A DNA stretch of 64,000 nucleotides from Streptomyces sp. CG 926 (GTDB lineage: Bacteria > Actinomycetota > Actinomycetes > Streptomycetales > Streptomycetaceae). Of this stretch, positions 51,238 through 60,738 are shown piece by piece. Under the pieces are notes generated by a model. That model ran no database searches. It saw only the letters and a program-made list of their open reading frames with translations, and had not been told where the DNA came from. Each line of letters starts with the position of its first letter. Positions within the stretch are counted from its first letter, which is position 1. Position numbers and translations under genes: made by a program. Location of the stretch: positions 186,001 to 250,000 of the forward strand of contig NZ_QGGZ01000004.1 in assembly GCF_003148825.1 (NCBI RefSeq). The letters are read 5' to 3'.

Positions 51238-52056
51238 ATGGACCGACGTGGACAGGTGGTGGCGCTGCTCGACGCCACGGGGATCTTCTTCGAGCCGGCC
51301 CGCACGGCCTTTCCGGGGGCGAGCGAGGCCGCCTGGGAGCGGGCCGGGCGGCTGGACCCCGGCGCGATCGGGCCCGACGGCACCTGGGCGCTCGACTTCC
51401 GGTGCTTCGCGATCGCCCGGCCCGGCGGGCGCTGGGTCCTGGTGGACGCGGGGGTCGGGCCGGCGCAGTCCCCCGCCGCCTCCTGGGCGCCGGTGCCGGG
51501 ACGGCTGCCGGACGCCCTGGCGGAGGCCGGCATCGCCCCGGCCGATGTGGAGGCGGTGGTCCTGACCCACCTTCACGAGGACCACGCGGGTTGGTCGTCG
51601 GGGGCCGACGGGCGGCCGTACTTCCCGGCGGCCCGGTAGGTCGTACAGCGCGCGGAGGTGGCCGCGCTCGACCGGGCGGACCCGGTGTGGGACTGGACGG
51701 TGGCGCCGCTGCGGGCGAGCGGGCAGCTGCACGAGGTGGACGGGACCCACCTCCTGGCCCCCGGCATCACCCTGCTGCCGACCCCCGGCCACACCCCGGG
51801 GCACCAGTCGGTGCTGGTGGAGCAGGGCGCCGGGGCCCGGGACGTGATGGTCACCGGGGACGTGCTGGTGCACGCGATCCAGCTGGGCGATCCGGCGGTG
51901 CCGTACTCCCACGAGCGCGACCGGGAGACCGCCCGGGCCTCCCGGGAAGGCCTGCTGGCACGGGCGGGTCGGCGCGGCGCCCTGCTGGCGACCGCGCACC
52001 TGACCCGCGCGTTCGTGGAGCCGCCCGCGGAAACGACGCCGGGCCGACGCCCCTGA
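51238..52056 (+). pseudogene. MBL-fold metallohydrolase gene interrupted by an in-frame TAG
   Basis: From the ATG at 51238 the frame reads a metallo-beta-lactamase fold with VVLTHLHEDHAGWSSGADG (HxHxDH zinc site). It is interrupted by a TAG at 51637-51639 after YFPAAR. The same frame then continues, VVQRAEVAALDRADPVW, PTPGHTPGHQSVLVEQG and VTGDVLVHAIQLGDP, to the TGA at 52054-52056. A single base change from TAC (Tyr) to TAG would explain it. Without read-through the product is truncated to 133 residues. Confidence 0.8.
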
Positions 52057-52075
52057 AGGGAGGCGCCGGCCCGGC
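52038..52075 (+). terminator. Hairpin at the end of the MBL-fold gene
   Basis: A 14-bp stem with one mismatch (52038-52051 with 52062-52075) has the MBL-frame stop codon TGA in its 10-nt loop. It is a plausible terminator without a T-tract. Confidence 0.6.
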
Positions 52076-52224
52076 GGAGGTGAACGTGCCCGGCGTAGGG
52101 GCCTTTCCGGGTCCCTGCGGGAACCCCGTTCGAGGCGTCGGGGAACTCGGGGGACGTGTGATCAACTCCGACGGGAGCGATGATTCGGTGCCCTGGTCAC
52201 ATCCCTGACCTGCACTGACACCGG

Positions 52225-53535
52225 TCAGGCCGCATCGCGGACCAGGGACAGCAGGCGGTCCAGGACGCGCGTGCCGCCGGCGCGGACGCCGTCGTGCTCG
52301 AACTCGTCCGTCACCCAGGTGCGCAGGCCCCGGACGGAGCGGGCCGTCTCCAGCGAGTGCGCGGTGTCCACGTACATGTCGTCGTGGTAGACGGCGGCGG
52401 CCACCGGCACCTCGTTGGCGGCCAGTCGTGCCGGATCGTAGAGCGGCTGCCAGCCGGTACGGGCGGCCAGGAGTTCCGCGGTCTCGCGCAGCGGGGCGAG
52501 GGCCGGGTCGGTGGTGAAGTGCCAGGGGTGGATGGTCTCGCCGCCGAAGAGCAACGGCTCGTCGCCTGCGAGGGCCTTGCCCGCGTCGAAGCGGGGGTGG
52601 TCCGCGCGTACCCGTTCGGCGGCCCAGGCGGTGGGCGCGGTGGGGTCCTGGGCGTAGATCGCCTCGTGGACCAGCGCGTAGAGGGGGTGTCCGGCGAAGG
52701 AGAGCTGGGAGCGGACGCCCTCCAGGAAGGCGTCCGAGAGGGCGGGTCCCGCAGGGGTCGGCACGAAGGCGTCCTCCAGCAGGTAGTGGAGCTGGTGGCT
52801 GCCGTCGCCCCCGCCGAGGAGGATGCCGAGGGACTGGAAGCCCTCGACGGTGAGGCGGTGGCCACCGGGGAGTTCGGTCGGGTGCTCCGCGAGGTGGGCG
52901 GCGATCCGGCGGGCGCGCTCGACGTCCATCGGGTACCGGGCGTAGTGGGCCCGGTTCTTGCGCTCGATGCGCGGGTACGCGGCCTGGTACACCTCGTCGG
53001 CGGTGGCGGTCAGCGACGGGAGGCCGCCGGTGATCAGGGCGGCGGTCAGGCCCTCGGGCGCGGTGCAGAGGTAGTGGGTCGTGCAGAAGCCGCCGAAGCT
53101 CTGGCCGAGCACGGTCCAGGGCGCGCCGCCGGTGAGCCCGGGGCGGATGGCTTCGGCGTCGCGCACGATGGAGTCGGCGCGGAAATGGGCGAGGTACTCC
53201 GCCTGCTGGTCGGGCGTGCCGCGCAGCGGCAGGGTCTGCCGGTTCACCGGGGTGGAGCGGCCGGTTCCGCGCTGGTCGAGGAGCAGCACCCGGTACTCGG
53301 TCAGCGCCCGCTCCAGCCAGGCCTGGCGGCCGACGAAACGGCGGGCTCCGAAGCCGGGACCGCCTTCCAGGTAGAGCAGCCAGGGCAGCGTCCCGGGGTC
53401 CTTGCCGGCGGCCACGACCTCGCGGGCGTACAGCTCGATCCGCTCCCCGTCCGGGCGTGCGTGGTCCAGGGGGACGGAGAACCGGTGGTCGGTGAGGACC
53501 GTGCCGGGCTGGCGGTAGCTGTGTGCGATGGTCAC
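52225..53535 (-). CDS. Alpha/beta hydrolase, proline iminopeptidase family
   Basis: The 436-residue protein starts at a GTG at 53535. It has LLYLEGGPGFGARRFVGRQA (oxyanion GGPG), LLLDQRGTGRSTP and the nucleophile elbow LGQSFGGFCTTHYL, then a long lid domain and the C-terminal VAAAVYHDDMYVDTAHSLET with the possible His. This matches proline iminopeptidases and related aminopeptidases of the S33 family. It is cytosolic. The exact peptide preference is unknown. Confidence 0.9.
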   Translation of the reverse strand: MTIAHSYRQPGTVLTDHRFSVPLDHARPDGERIELYAREVVAAGKDPGTLPWLLYLEGGPGFGARRFVGRQAWLERALTEYRVLLLDQRGTGRSTPVNRQTLPLRGTPDQQAEYLAHFRADSIVRDAEAIRPGLTGGAPWTVLGQSFGGFCTTHYLCTAPEGLTAALITGGLPSLTATADEVYQAAYPRIERKNRAHYARYPMDVERARRIAAHLAEHPTELPGGHRLTVEGFQSLGILLGGGDGSHQLHYLLEDAFVPTPAGPALSDAFLEGVRSQLSFAGHPLYALVHEAIYAQDPTAPTAWAAERVRADHPRFDAGKALAGDEPLLFGGETIHPWHFTTDPALAPLRETAELLAARTGWQPLYDPARLAANEVPVAAAVYHDDMYVDTAHSLETARSVRGLRTWVTDEFEHDGVRAGGTRVLDRLLSLVRDAA

Positions 53536-53673
53536 GGACGGCCCCCAGGGGTACGAGGAGATGAAGGACCGCGCCCCGGCCGGGTGGCGGCGGGGGCGCG
53601 GAGTGGTGGCCCCGAGTCTACGGAGGGCCGGGTCCGACCGGGGTGGGCCGGACCGGGTGGGCCGGACGGGGTG

Positions 53674-54759
53674 TCAGAATTCGACGACCGAGCGCAGGAC
53701 CTCGCCGCGCTCCATCCGGGCGAAGGCGTCCTCGACGCCGTCGAGCGGGATGGTCTCGGAGACGAAGGCGTCCAGGTCGAGGCGGCCTTGCAGGTAGAGG
53801 TCGATGAGCAACGGGAAGTCACGCTCGGGCAGGCAGTCCCCGTACCAGGAGGACTTCAGGGCGCCACCGCGGCCGAAGACGTCGAGGAGCGGGAGTTCGA
53901 GCTTCATCTCCGGGGTCGGCACGCCCACGAGGACCACCGTCCCGGCGAGGTCGCGCGCATAGAAGGCCTGCTGGTACGTCTCGGGGCGGCCCACGGCGTC
54001 GATGACCACGTCCGCGCCGTTGCCACCGGTCAGCGCCTGGACGGCCTTGACCACGTCGTCCGTGCGCCCGTTGACGGTGTGGGTGGCGCCCAGGCCCCGG
54101 GCCCACTCCAGCTTCCGGTCGTCCAGGTCCACCGCGATGATCTTCGAAGCGCCCGCGAGGCAGGCTCCGGCCACGGCCGCGTTGCCCACTCCCCCGCAGC
54201 CGATGACGGCGACGGAGTCCCCGCGCCCGACGTTGCCGGTGTTCAGGGCGGCGCCGAGGCCGGCCATCACCCCGCAACCCAACAGGCCGGCGGCGGCCGG
54301 GGCGGCCGCCGGGTCCACCTTGGTGCACTGGCCGGCCGCGACCAGGGTCTTCTCGGCGAAGGCGCCGATGCCGAGGGCCGGGGAGAGCGGGGTGCCGTCC
54401 TCCAGGGTCATGGGCTGGGTGGCGTTGTGCGTGGCGAAGCAGTACCAGGGGCGTCCACGCTTGCAGGCGCGACAGGTGCCGCACACGGCACGCCAGTTCA
54501 GGATCACGAAGTCGCCGGGGGCCACGGACGTGACGTCCGGGCCGACGGACTCCACGACTCCGGCGGCCTCGTGGCCCAGCAGGAAGGGGAATTCGTCGTT
54601 GATCCCGCCCTCGCGGTAGTGCAGGTCGGTGTGGCAGACCCCGCAGGCCTGTACCCGGACGAGGGCTTCGCCCGGTCCCGGGTCGGGCACGAGGATCGTC
54701 GTCGTCTCCACCGGTGCGCCCTTGCTCCGGGCGATGACCCCTCGTACGCGATGTGTCAC
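53674..54759 (-). CDS. S-(hydroxymethyl)mycothiol dehydrogenase-like zinc alcohol dehydrogenase
   Basis: The 361-residue enzyme starts at a GTG at 54759. The catalytic zinc ligands are Cys39, Cys42 and His63 ([20 protein letters not shown]), and structural zinc is bound by Cys93, Cys96, Cys99 and Cys107. The NAD motif is [20 protein letters not shown]. The sequence follows the MscR/S-(hydroxymethyl)mycothiol dehydrogenase line closely, so it should oxidise the formaldehyde-mycothiol adduct. An additional role in other alcohols cannot be excluded. It is divergent from nothing close, with the LysR gene end 73 bp away. Confidence 0.88.
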   Translation of the reverse strand: MTHRVRGVIARSKGAPVETTTILVPDPGPGEALVRVQACGVCHTDLHYREGGINDEFPFLLGHEAAGVVESVGPDVTSVAPGDFVILNWRAVCGTCRACKRGRPWYCFATHNATQPMTLEDGTPLSPALGIGAFAEKTLVAAGQCTKVDPAAAPAAAGLLGCGVMAGLGAALNTGNVGRGDSVAVIGCGGVGNAAVAGACLAGASKIIAVDLDDRKLEWARGLGATHTVNGRTDDVVKAVQALTGGNGADVVIDAVGRPETYQQAFYARDLAGTVVLVGVPTPEMKLELPLLDVFGRGGALKSSWYGDCLPERDFPLLIDLYLQGRLDLDAFVSETIPLDGVEDAFARMERGEVLRSVVEF

Positions 54760-54832
54760 GTCGTACCCCGCTCTGATCGAATCCGTCTGGATCAACGAAC
54801 GTACACGGACGGCACCCGGTACGGGAGTTGTG

Positions 54833-55819
54833 TCACGTTTCGGCGCGCGACCCGGCCAGATCCGGCGGTACGGCGGCCCGAAGTGCCGCGCCGAAGGCCG
54901 CCACGGCCGGATGCGTGCCGGCTCCGCTGCGGAAGGCTAGCTCGGTACGCCGTTCCATGAGCAGGCGGGTGAGTCGGACGGCCGGGTCGGCCGGGCCCGT
55001 GACCCCGAGCTGCGGTACGACAGCCACGCCCTGGCCCGCGGCGACGAGCGCGAGCACGGTGGCGAACTCGTCGACCTGGTGGCGGACCCGTGGGGTGAAA
55101 CCGGCGGCCTGGCAGGCCCGGACGGTCATGGCGTGGCAGAGGGTGCCGGGCGTGGCGGTGATCCAGGGCGCCCGGGCGTACGTACGCAACACCGCGCCCT
55201 GGTCGGATCCGCCGGACGGGACGGGGGCCTCGGACCCGGCGGGGGCTGCCGACGGGGCGGGGGCCTCGGACGGGTCAGGGGCTTCGGCGGCGGGCGCGGC
55301 CAGGTACATCGCCTCGCCGAAGAGCGGTTCGGTGGCCAGTCCCGGCTCGGGCTCGGCGGGTACGAAGTCGTACTCGTGCACCAGGGCCACGTCCAGGTCC
55401 CCGGCCCGCAGGGCGTGCGCCACGGCCGCCGGGTCGATCTCCGAGACCATCGGCTCCAGCCCCGGGTGCAGCCGGGCGAGGGCGACCAGCGCCGCCGGGA
55501 CGATGGCCCGGGTGGCGGTGGGGAAGGCGCCGATCCGCAGGGCGCCGGCCAGGCCCCCGCGCGCCTCGGCGAGGTCGGCGTCGGCCCGCTCCAGCCGTTC
55601 GAGGACGGCCTCGGCGTGTCGGACCAGGTTCTGGCCGGCCGGCGTGAGGCGGACCCCGCGGCCGGTGCGCTCCAGCAAGGGCAGGCCGGCCTCCCGTTCG
55701 AGGACCCCGAGCTGCTGGGAGACGGCCGAAGGGCTGAAGGTGAGGGCCTCGGCGACGGCGGCGATGGTGCCGCGGCGGGCGAGTTCGCGCAGCAGGCGTA
55801 GGCGTCGTACATCGAGCAT
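54833..55819 (-). CDS. LysR-family regulator with Pro/Ala-rich insertion
   Basis: The 328-residue regulator has a winged helix-turn-helix with [20 protein letters not shown] then [20 protein letters not shown], and a periplasmic-binding-like effector domain. Residues 177-207 form a low-complexity insertion of [15 protein letters not shown] type, not typical of LysR proteins. It is divergent from the DapA-like gene and a CTTAC-7-GTAAG palindrome lies 9 bp before its start. Control of dapA and autoregulation are inferred. The coinducer is unknown. Confidence 0.9.
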   Translation of the reverse strand: MLDVRRLRLLRELARRGTIAAVAEALTFSPSAVSQQLGVLEREAGLPLLERTGRGVRLTPAGQNLVRHAEAVLERLERADADLAEARGGLAGALRIGAFPTATRAIVPAALVALARLHPGLEPMVSEIDPAAVAHALRAGDLDVALVHEYDFVPAEPEPGLATEPLFGEAMYLAAPAAEAPDPSEAPAPSAAPAGSEAPVPSGGSDQGAVLRTYARAPWITATPGTLCHAMTVRACQAAGFTPRVRHQVDEFATVLALVAAGQGVAVVPQLGVTGPADPAVRLTRLLMERRTELAFRSGAGTHPAVAAFGAALRAAVPPDLAGSRAET

Positions 55820-55827
55820 CGGCTCAG

Positions 55828-55844
55828 CTTACGGGTCGGGTAAG
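55828..55844. promoter_or_regulatory. Candidate LysR operator between the LysR and DapA-like genes
   Basis: CTTAC-7-GTAAG (55828-55844) is a short inverted repeat close to the LysR start and 47 bp before the DapA-like start. It fits a T-N11-A-type LysR box. Confidence 0.45.
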
Positions 55845-55890
55845 AAAAGCGAACTGGATTTGATCCTTCGGGCGGGCGAGGCTCTTGGGC

Positions 55891-56847
55891 ATGGCACAGG
55901 ACATCGCGCAGCACACCGCACAGGACGCCGCACACGACATCGCGCAGGACATCGCGGGGACCCACCCGTGGCACGGGATCCACGTACCGCTCGTCACTCC
56001 CTTCACCCGCGGCGGGGAGGTAGCCGTCGAGGCGCTGGAGGCGCTGGCCCACGAGGTGCTCGACGCGGGCGCCACCGGCGTCGTCGCGCTCGGCACGACC
56101 GCGGAGACGGCCGGCCTCGACGAGGCGGAGCGTGACCTCGTCACCGAGGTGTGCGCCCGGGTCTGCGGGGAGCGGGGCGCACCGCTGGCCGTCGGCGCGG
56201 GAGCGGGCGGCACCCGGGCGGCCGAGGCCTCGCTGGCCCGGCTGACCCGGTGGCCCGAGGTGCGGGCGGCGCTGGTGACCGTGCCGCCGTTCGTCCGACC
56301 CGCGGCCGCCGGGGTACTGGCGCACTTCGCGCGGCTCGCCGAGGTGAGCCCGGTGCCGCTGATCGTCTATCACATCCCCTACCGCACCGGGCAGGCGCTG
56401 GACGCGGCCGACTTGCGGGCGATCGGGGCGCTGCCGGGGGTCGCCGGGATGAAGTACGCGGGCGGCGGCATCGGCGAGGAGACGGTGGCACTGCTCGGCG
56501 ACCTGCCGTCCGGGTTCGAGGTACTGGCCGGCGACGACGTGTACCTGTCGCCGCTGCTGGCGCTGGGTGCGGTGGGCGGGATCCTGGCCTCGGCGCATCT
56601 GGCGACGGACCGCTTCGTGGAGCTCGCCGCGGCCTGGCGGGCGGGCGACGTGGCGCGGGCCCGGCCGCTGGGGCACGCGCTGGCCCGCATGTCGACGGCG
56701 GCCTTCGCCGAGCCCAATCCGGCGGTGCTCAAGGGCGTCCTGCACGCCCAGGGGCGGATCCCGACCCCCGACGTCCGACTGCCCCTGCTCCCGGCCTCAC
56801 CGGGGGCGGTGACGGCCGCGACCGCCGCGCTGGGGCGGCTGGGGTGA
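55891..56847 (+). CDS. DapA-family dihydrodipicolinate synthase/N-acetylneuraminate lyase-like aldolase
   Basis: The 318-residue class I aldolase has GTTAET (pyruvate-carboxylate binding), Tyr160 in YHIPYRTG and Lys188 in GMKYAGG as the Schiff base, ending with the helical C-terminal region. The first 25 residues are an imperfect repeat of QDIA/QHTA units that is absent from standard DapA proteins. It is divergent from a LysR regulator, which suggests a catabolic or specialised aldolase rather than the housekeeping lysine gene. A TTG six bases earlier is another start. Confidence 0.87.
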   Translation: MAQDIAQHTAQDAAHDIAQDIAGTHPWHGIHVPLVTPFTRGGEVAVEALEALAHEVLDAGATGVVALGTTAETAGLDEAERDLVTEVCARVCGERGAPLAVGAGAGGTRAAEASLARLTRWPEVRAALVTVPPFVRPAAAGVLAHFARLAEVSPVPLIVYHIPYRTGQALDAADLRAIGALPGVAGMKYAGGGIGEETVALLGDLPSGFEVLAGDDVYLSPLLALGAVGGILASAHLATDRFVELAAAWRAGDVARARPLGHALARMSTAAFAEPNPAVLKGVLHAQGRIPTPDVRLPLLPASPGAVTAATAALGRLG

Positions 56848-57046
56848 CTCCGGGGCGGCCGACGACGCCCCTGGGACGCACAGCGGCCGGCGATACGCCG
56901 GAAAGAGTCCCTGATGGGCGATTTACCACCTACGGGCCGGTCGCCCGAATGAAGGCCCCGGAGAGGGGACTTGTCCGTATTGGCCACCGGGCCGGCGACC
57001 CGTGATGTGAGCCACACCGAACACCTCAACATCATTTCCCCGGAAC

Positions 57047-57083
57047 AGCCGATTCCCTTTCACCGGAAAGGGAATCGGCTTTT
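57047..57083 (+). terminator. Intrinsic terminator with T-tract
   Basis: A perfect 15-bp stem (57047-57061 with 57066-57080) with a 4-nt loop ACCG is followed by TTTT. It is 200 bp beyond the DapA-like gene and 180 bp before the LysM gene start. A T-tract is unusual for this genome, suggesting a real Rho-independent terminator, perhaps of a small RNA. Confidence 0.85.
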
Positions 57084-57114
57084 GCATCGATACCCCTTCA
57101 AGGTCATTTACCCG

Positions 57115-57142
57115 ACCGATAGCGAGATGTCGATCTATCGGT
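57115..57142. promoter_or_regulatory. Inverted repeat upstream of the LysM gene
   Basis: ACCGATAG-12-CTATCGGT is a perfect 8-bp inverted repeat, 121 bp before the LysM gene start. It may be an operator or a hairpin in the mRNA leader. Confidence 0.4.
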
Positions 57143-57262
57143 GGAATTCGGGTCTTGTTCCCGCGCGGCGCGCTCGCCTACGGTCACCTCGTTCCTGGTG
57201 GTCAGCTGCCTCATACGGCCGCCGCCCGGGATCTCCCGTCCCCCCACGTGAGGAATTCCGCC

Positions 57263-58012
57263 ATGCCTGCAAAGGGTAAGCACCGTCGTCCGAAGCACTA
57301 CCGGATCACCCGCAAGCTGGCTCTCGCCGGCACCGGTGGCGCGGCCCTCACTCTCCCGCTGATCAGCGCCACCACCGCCGGGGCGGCGGAGACGGCCGCC
57401 GCCCCCACGACGTATTCCGTGGTCGCGGGCGACACCCTTTCGGAGATCGCGGCGAAGCATTCCGTGAGCGGCGGCTGGCAGCAGCTCTACGCGGCGAACC
57501 GGAGCGTCGTCGGTGCCGACCCGTCGATCATCCGGCCCGGCATCAAACTGCAGCTCGGAACCGCTCAGGCGGAGCCCGAGCGTGCGAGCAGATCCGCCGC
57601 CCGGACCACCCTCGCGCCCGCGGCCAAGCCCGCCGCCAAGCCCGCCGCCAAGCCCGCCGTCAAGGCCGCGGCCAAGGCCGTCACCGCCTACCCGAACAAT
57701 CTCGACGGGTGGATCCGCGAGTCGCTCGCCGTCATGGCCCAGCACGGTATTCCCGGCTCCTACAACGGAATTCACCGCAATGTGATGCGCGAGTCCTCGG
57801 GCAACCCGCTGGCGATCAACAACTGGGACATCAACGCCATCAACGGAATCCCGTCGAAGGGCCTGCTCCAGGTCATCGATCCGACCTTCCGGGCCTACCA
57901 CGTGCCCGGCACCTCGCAGAACTCCTACGACCCGGTCGCCAACATCACCGCCGCCTGCAATTACGCGGCAGCACGCTACGGCTCCATCGACAACGTCAAC
58001 GGGGCCTACTAG
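57263..58012 (+). CDS. Secreted LysM and lytic-transglycosylase protein
   Basis: The 249-residue protein starts at an ATG at 57263 after GAGGAATTCC. A long basic N-terminus and signal peptide (to about residue 50) are followed by one LysM domain (TYSVVAGDTLSEIAAKHSV, about 50-95), a KPAAKPAAKPA linker and an SLT domain with the catalytic Glu in VMRESSGNPLAINNWDINA and the SKGLLQVIDPTF segment. It binds and probably cleaves peptidoglycan outside the cell. It resembles the Rpf/SLT muralytic group of Streptomyces. Confidence 0.9.
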   Translation: MPAKGKHRRPKHYRITRKLALAGTGGAALTLPLISATTAGAAETAAAPTTYSVVAGDTLSEIAAKHSVSGGWQQLYAANRSVVGADPSIIRPGIKLQLGTAQAEPERASRSAARTTLAPAAKPAAKPAAKPAVKAAAKAVTAYPNNLDGWIRESLAVMAQHGIPGSYNGIHRNVMRESSGNPLAINNWDINAINGIPSKGLLQVIDPTFRAYHVPGTSQNSYDPVANITAACNYAAARYGSIDNVNGAY

Positions 58013-58030
58013 AAATCTCCCCGCGCCGGT

Positions 58031-58936
58031 TCACACCGGACGACGCCGGGCGGCGCGGACGAGGATCCGCAGGGGCGCCGCCAGGCCGTATCCGATGTCC
58101 CGGCGCAGGGCGGCAACTCCCGCCCGCTCCACGGCGGTCAGCTGGTGCGCCATCAGCTCGGCCATGGTCGCGACGACCGGACGCAGTCCGGCTTCGGCGA
58201 GGTCGAGGATGCCGTGGGTGGCGTCCAGGGCGGTACGGGCGCGCCGGCACTCGGCGGCCAGCAGGGCGCGTACGGCCGGGGTCTCGCGGGCCTGTTCCAG
58301 GTCGGCCCGGGTCACGGAGTGCTCGTCGAGCCTGTCGCGCGGGATGCAGAGCCGGCCCTCCGCGAGGTCGCCGCAGAGGTCGGCGAGGAAGTCCACGCGC
58401 TGGGCGGCGTCGACGAACCGCCGCCATCCCGCGGCCTGTTCCGGGTCGGGGCCGCCCCGGTACTGCAGTCCGGTGAAGACCAGCACCCCGGGCCACGCGT
58501 AGGCGTCGAGGTAGGCCTGGAAGTCCTCCTCCGCGGCGAAGCCGTCGAAGGCGGCCTCGGCGGTGGCGGCGCCCTCCAGGAACCGGGAGATCCACTGCGC
58601 GGGCAGGCCGCGGGAGTCCACCGCGTGCGCGTAGGCCCGCAGGAGGGGGTCGGGGCTGTCCCCCGACTTCAGGGCCGCCTCCACCCGCTCGGACAACGCG
58701 GCGAGACCGGCGGCCCGTTGCCGCGGGGTACCGGTCTCGGCGACGTCGTCGACCAGGTTCATGAAGGCGAGGCCCGCGGCGAGGGCGGGCACCAGCGGCG
58801 GCGCGGCCAGCAGCCGCAGCGCCAGGTACGGGGCGGACTCCCGGCGGAGCACCCGGCGCGCGGCGTACGTGTAGTCCTCCCGCAGCCGGGTGCCGGGGAT
58901 ACCGGCCGCCGTGAGGGTGGTGCGCCAGCTGGGCAT
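58031..58936 (-). CDS. Squalene/phytoene synthase-family protein
   Basis: The 301-residue protein has the first aspartate-rich region FMNLVDDVAE (Asp63, Asp64 and Glu67) and the second VDFLADLCGDLAEGRLCIP. These are the two metal-binding motifs of head-to-head prenyl synthases, but the first is DDxxE rather than DxxxD. It could make presqualene or phytoene, or be a divergent member. There are no carotenoid or hopanoid genes beside it. It starts at an ATG at 58936. Confidence 0.82.
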   Translation of the reverse strand: MPSWRTTLTAAGIPGTRLREDYTYAARRVLRRESAPYLALRLLAAPPLVPALAAGLAFMNLVDDVAETGTPRQRAAGLAALSERVEAALKSGDSPDPLLRAYAHAVDSRGLPAQWISRFLEGAATAEAAFDGFAAEEDFQAYLDAYAWPGVLVFTGLQYRGGPDPEQAAGWRRFVDAAQRVDFLADLCGDLAEGRLCIPRDRLDEHSVTRADLEQARETPAVRALLAAECRRARTALDATHGILDLAEAGLRPVVATMAELMAHQLTAVERAGVAALRRDIGYGLAAPLRILVRAARRRPV

Positions 58937-59013
58937 CGTGGTCGTGCTCCTGAACCTGTCGGACCCACGTGCGCCACCTGCGACACGTGCGCCACGCGTA
59001 CGGACGAACGATG

Positions 59014-60711
59014 TCAGAACTTGGTGACCTTCTTGACCTTGCCGTCGATCCCGGCGAGAACGTAGCCGCCGCGACCGTATTCATCGGTGATGTAAGGCCG
59101 CATGCACGGGACCTGGTCCATCATCCAGGGTTCGACGATCACATAGGTCGAGGCCGGCTTCTCGATGCCCACCTCCTTCTTGGACTGCTCCAACAGGCCG
59201 GGCAGCGCGTCCCAGTTGACGGTCGCCATGTCGATGAGCGGCTCACCCTCCTCCACCGTGCCGTCCGGGCCCGTGCGCTTGGCGGCGCCGTCGCGGTACT
59301 GCCAGGCGTCCACGGTGTCGGCACCGGGTGCGGTGGGGATCGAGGCGAGGACGTAGCCCTCGTAGACCGTGAGGTCCACGAAGGTGGTGGTGCCGGTCTT
59401 CTCCTTGAGCGCGTCCAGGGCGGTCCGGATGTTCTGCGGGGTGAGCATGCTGCCGCGGGCCGCGACGTTCTTGGACGTACTCGCCTTCGCGCTCGGGGTG
59501 GAGGCCGGGGTGGCGACGGCGGGCCGGCTCGCGCGGGAATCGACCGTGCCGTCATCACCGGATTTCCCGTCCGGCATCCACTGCACGATCCCGACGACGG
59601 CGGCCGCCAGCACCACCGTGAGGGCCGCGCCGATCAGGGCCGGGCGCCTGCGCGGTGCGTTCCTCAGCGGGACGGGCCTGGTGGGGGCCCCGTACGGGGA
59701 GCCGCCCTGGCCGAACGGCGGCGGGGTCGGCGGGCCGTACGGGCCGCCGTACGGGCCGTACTGACCCGGGACGGCAGCCGCGGCCGGGGTGGCCGGTGCA
59801 GCGGGAGCGGAGACGGACGGCGTGGCGGCGACGGGCCCGGCGCCCGCCCCGGGGGCGGATCCGAGAGCGGCGCTCGCGTCCCGGAGCAGCTGTTCCAGCT
59901 GCGCCCCGTCGGGCCGCGCGGCCGGGTCCCGTACGAGCAGCCGTTCCAGTACGGGTGCCAGCGGGCCGGAACGCACGGGCGCCGGGATCGGCTCGTCGAG
60001 CACGGCGACGACCGTGGCCAGGCTGGTGGCCCGGCGCAGCGGATGGACGCCCTCCGCGGCCACGTAGAGCAGCATGCCCAGCGACCAGAGGTCGGAGGCG
60101 GCCAGCCCCTCCTCCCCCCGCACACGTTCGGGCGCGATGTACTCGGGTGATCCGATCAGCACACCGGTCGACGTGAGGGCGGTCGAGTCGCTCAGGGCCG
60201 CGATGCCGAAGTCGGTGAGCACCGCCGACCCGCTGGGCCGCAGCAGCACGTTGGCCGGCTTCACGTCACGGTGGAGCACGCCCTCGGCGTGCGCGGCGCG
60301 CAGCGCGGAGAGCACGTCGAGGCCGAGCCGCAGCACGTCGGCGGGCGCCATGGGTCCGGACGACAGCCGGTCGTGCAGGGAGCCGCCCTGGACCAGCTCC
60401 ATGACGATCCACGGGTGGCCGTCCGCGCCCTCGGGGGGTTCGACGATGTGGTGGATCGTCACCACGTGCGGGTGGGCGAGGCGGGCGAGGGCGCGGGCCT
60501 CGCGGACGGCCCGTTCGCGCATCTGGTCGGCGAGGCCCGGTTGGGCCGCGGCGGTCGCCGGGTCCGGCGGGCGCACCTCCTTGAGCGCGACCTCGCGGTG
60601 CAGGGCGATGTCACGGGCGCGCCACACCGTACCCATACCCCCGCTGCCCAGGGGTGTGACCAGCTCGAAACGGCCGTCGATCAGCTGTCTGCCGGCCTCA
60701 CTCGTATCCAT
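59014..60711 (-). CDS. Membrane Ser/Thr protein kinase (PknB type)
   Basis: The 565-residue protein has an N-terminal kinase domain with the Gly loop LGSGGMGTVWRARD, VALKEV, HRDVKPANVLL, TDFGIAALS and SPEYIAPER. A Pro/Gly-rich region with QYGPYGGPYG repeats follows, then one membrane helix (about 358-380, ALIGAALTVVLAAAVVGIVQ). An extracellular domain of about 180 residues includes MLTPQNIRTALDALKEKTGT and the end IDGKVKKVTKF; it is not PASTA. The kinase probably senses an outside signal. It starts at an ATG at 60711. Confidence 0.93.
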   Translation of the reverse strand: MDTSEAGRQLIDGRFELVTPLGSGGMGTVWRARDIALHREVALKEVRPPDPATAAAQPGLADQMRERAVREARALARLAHPHVVTIHHIVEPPEGADGHPWIVMELVQGGSLHDRLSSGPMAPADVLRLGLDVLSALRAAHAEGVLHRDVKPANVLLRPSGSAVLTDFGIAALSDSTALTSTGVLIGSPEYIAPERVRGEEGLAASDLWSLGMLLYVAAEGVHPLRRATSLATVVAVLDEPIPAPVRSGPLAPVLERLLVRDPAARPDGAQLEQLLRDASAALGSAPGAGAGPVAATPSVSAPAAPATPAAAAVPGQYGPYGGPYGPPTPPPFGQGGSPYGAPTRPVPLRNAPRRRPALIGAALTVVLAAAVVGIVQWMPDGKSGDDGTVDSRASRPAVATPASTPSAKASTSKNVAARGSMLTPQNIRTALDALKEKTGTTTFVDLTVYEGYVLASIPTAPGADTVDAWQYRDGAAKRTGPDGTVEEGEPLIDMATVNWDALPGLLEQSKKEVGIEKPASTYVIVEPWMMDQVPCMRPYITDEYGRGGYVLAGIDGKVKKVTKF

Positions 60712-60738
60712 GGCCGCTCATCGTAAGGGGCGGCCGGC

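Noticed and set aside
52294..54960. 888-codon plus-strand frame
   Set aside because: It spans two well-supported minus-strand genes (hydrolase and alcohol dehydrogenase) and has no family features; a GC-bias artefact.
57000..57262. ydaO-type c-di-AMP riboswitch before the LysM/SLT gene
   Set aside because: Such riboswitches precede many Streptomyces muralytic genes, but I could not find the conserved sequence blocks here.
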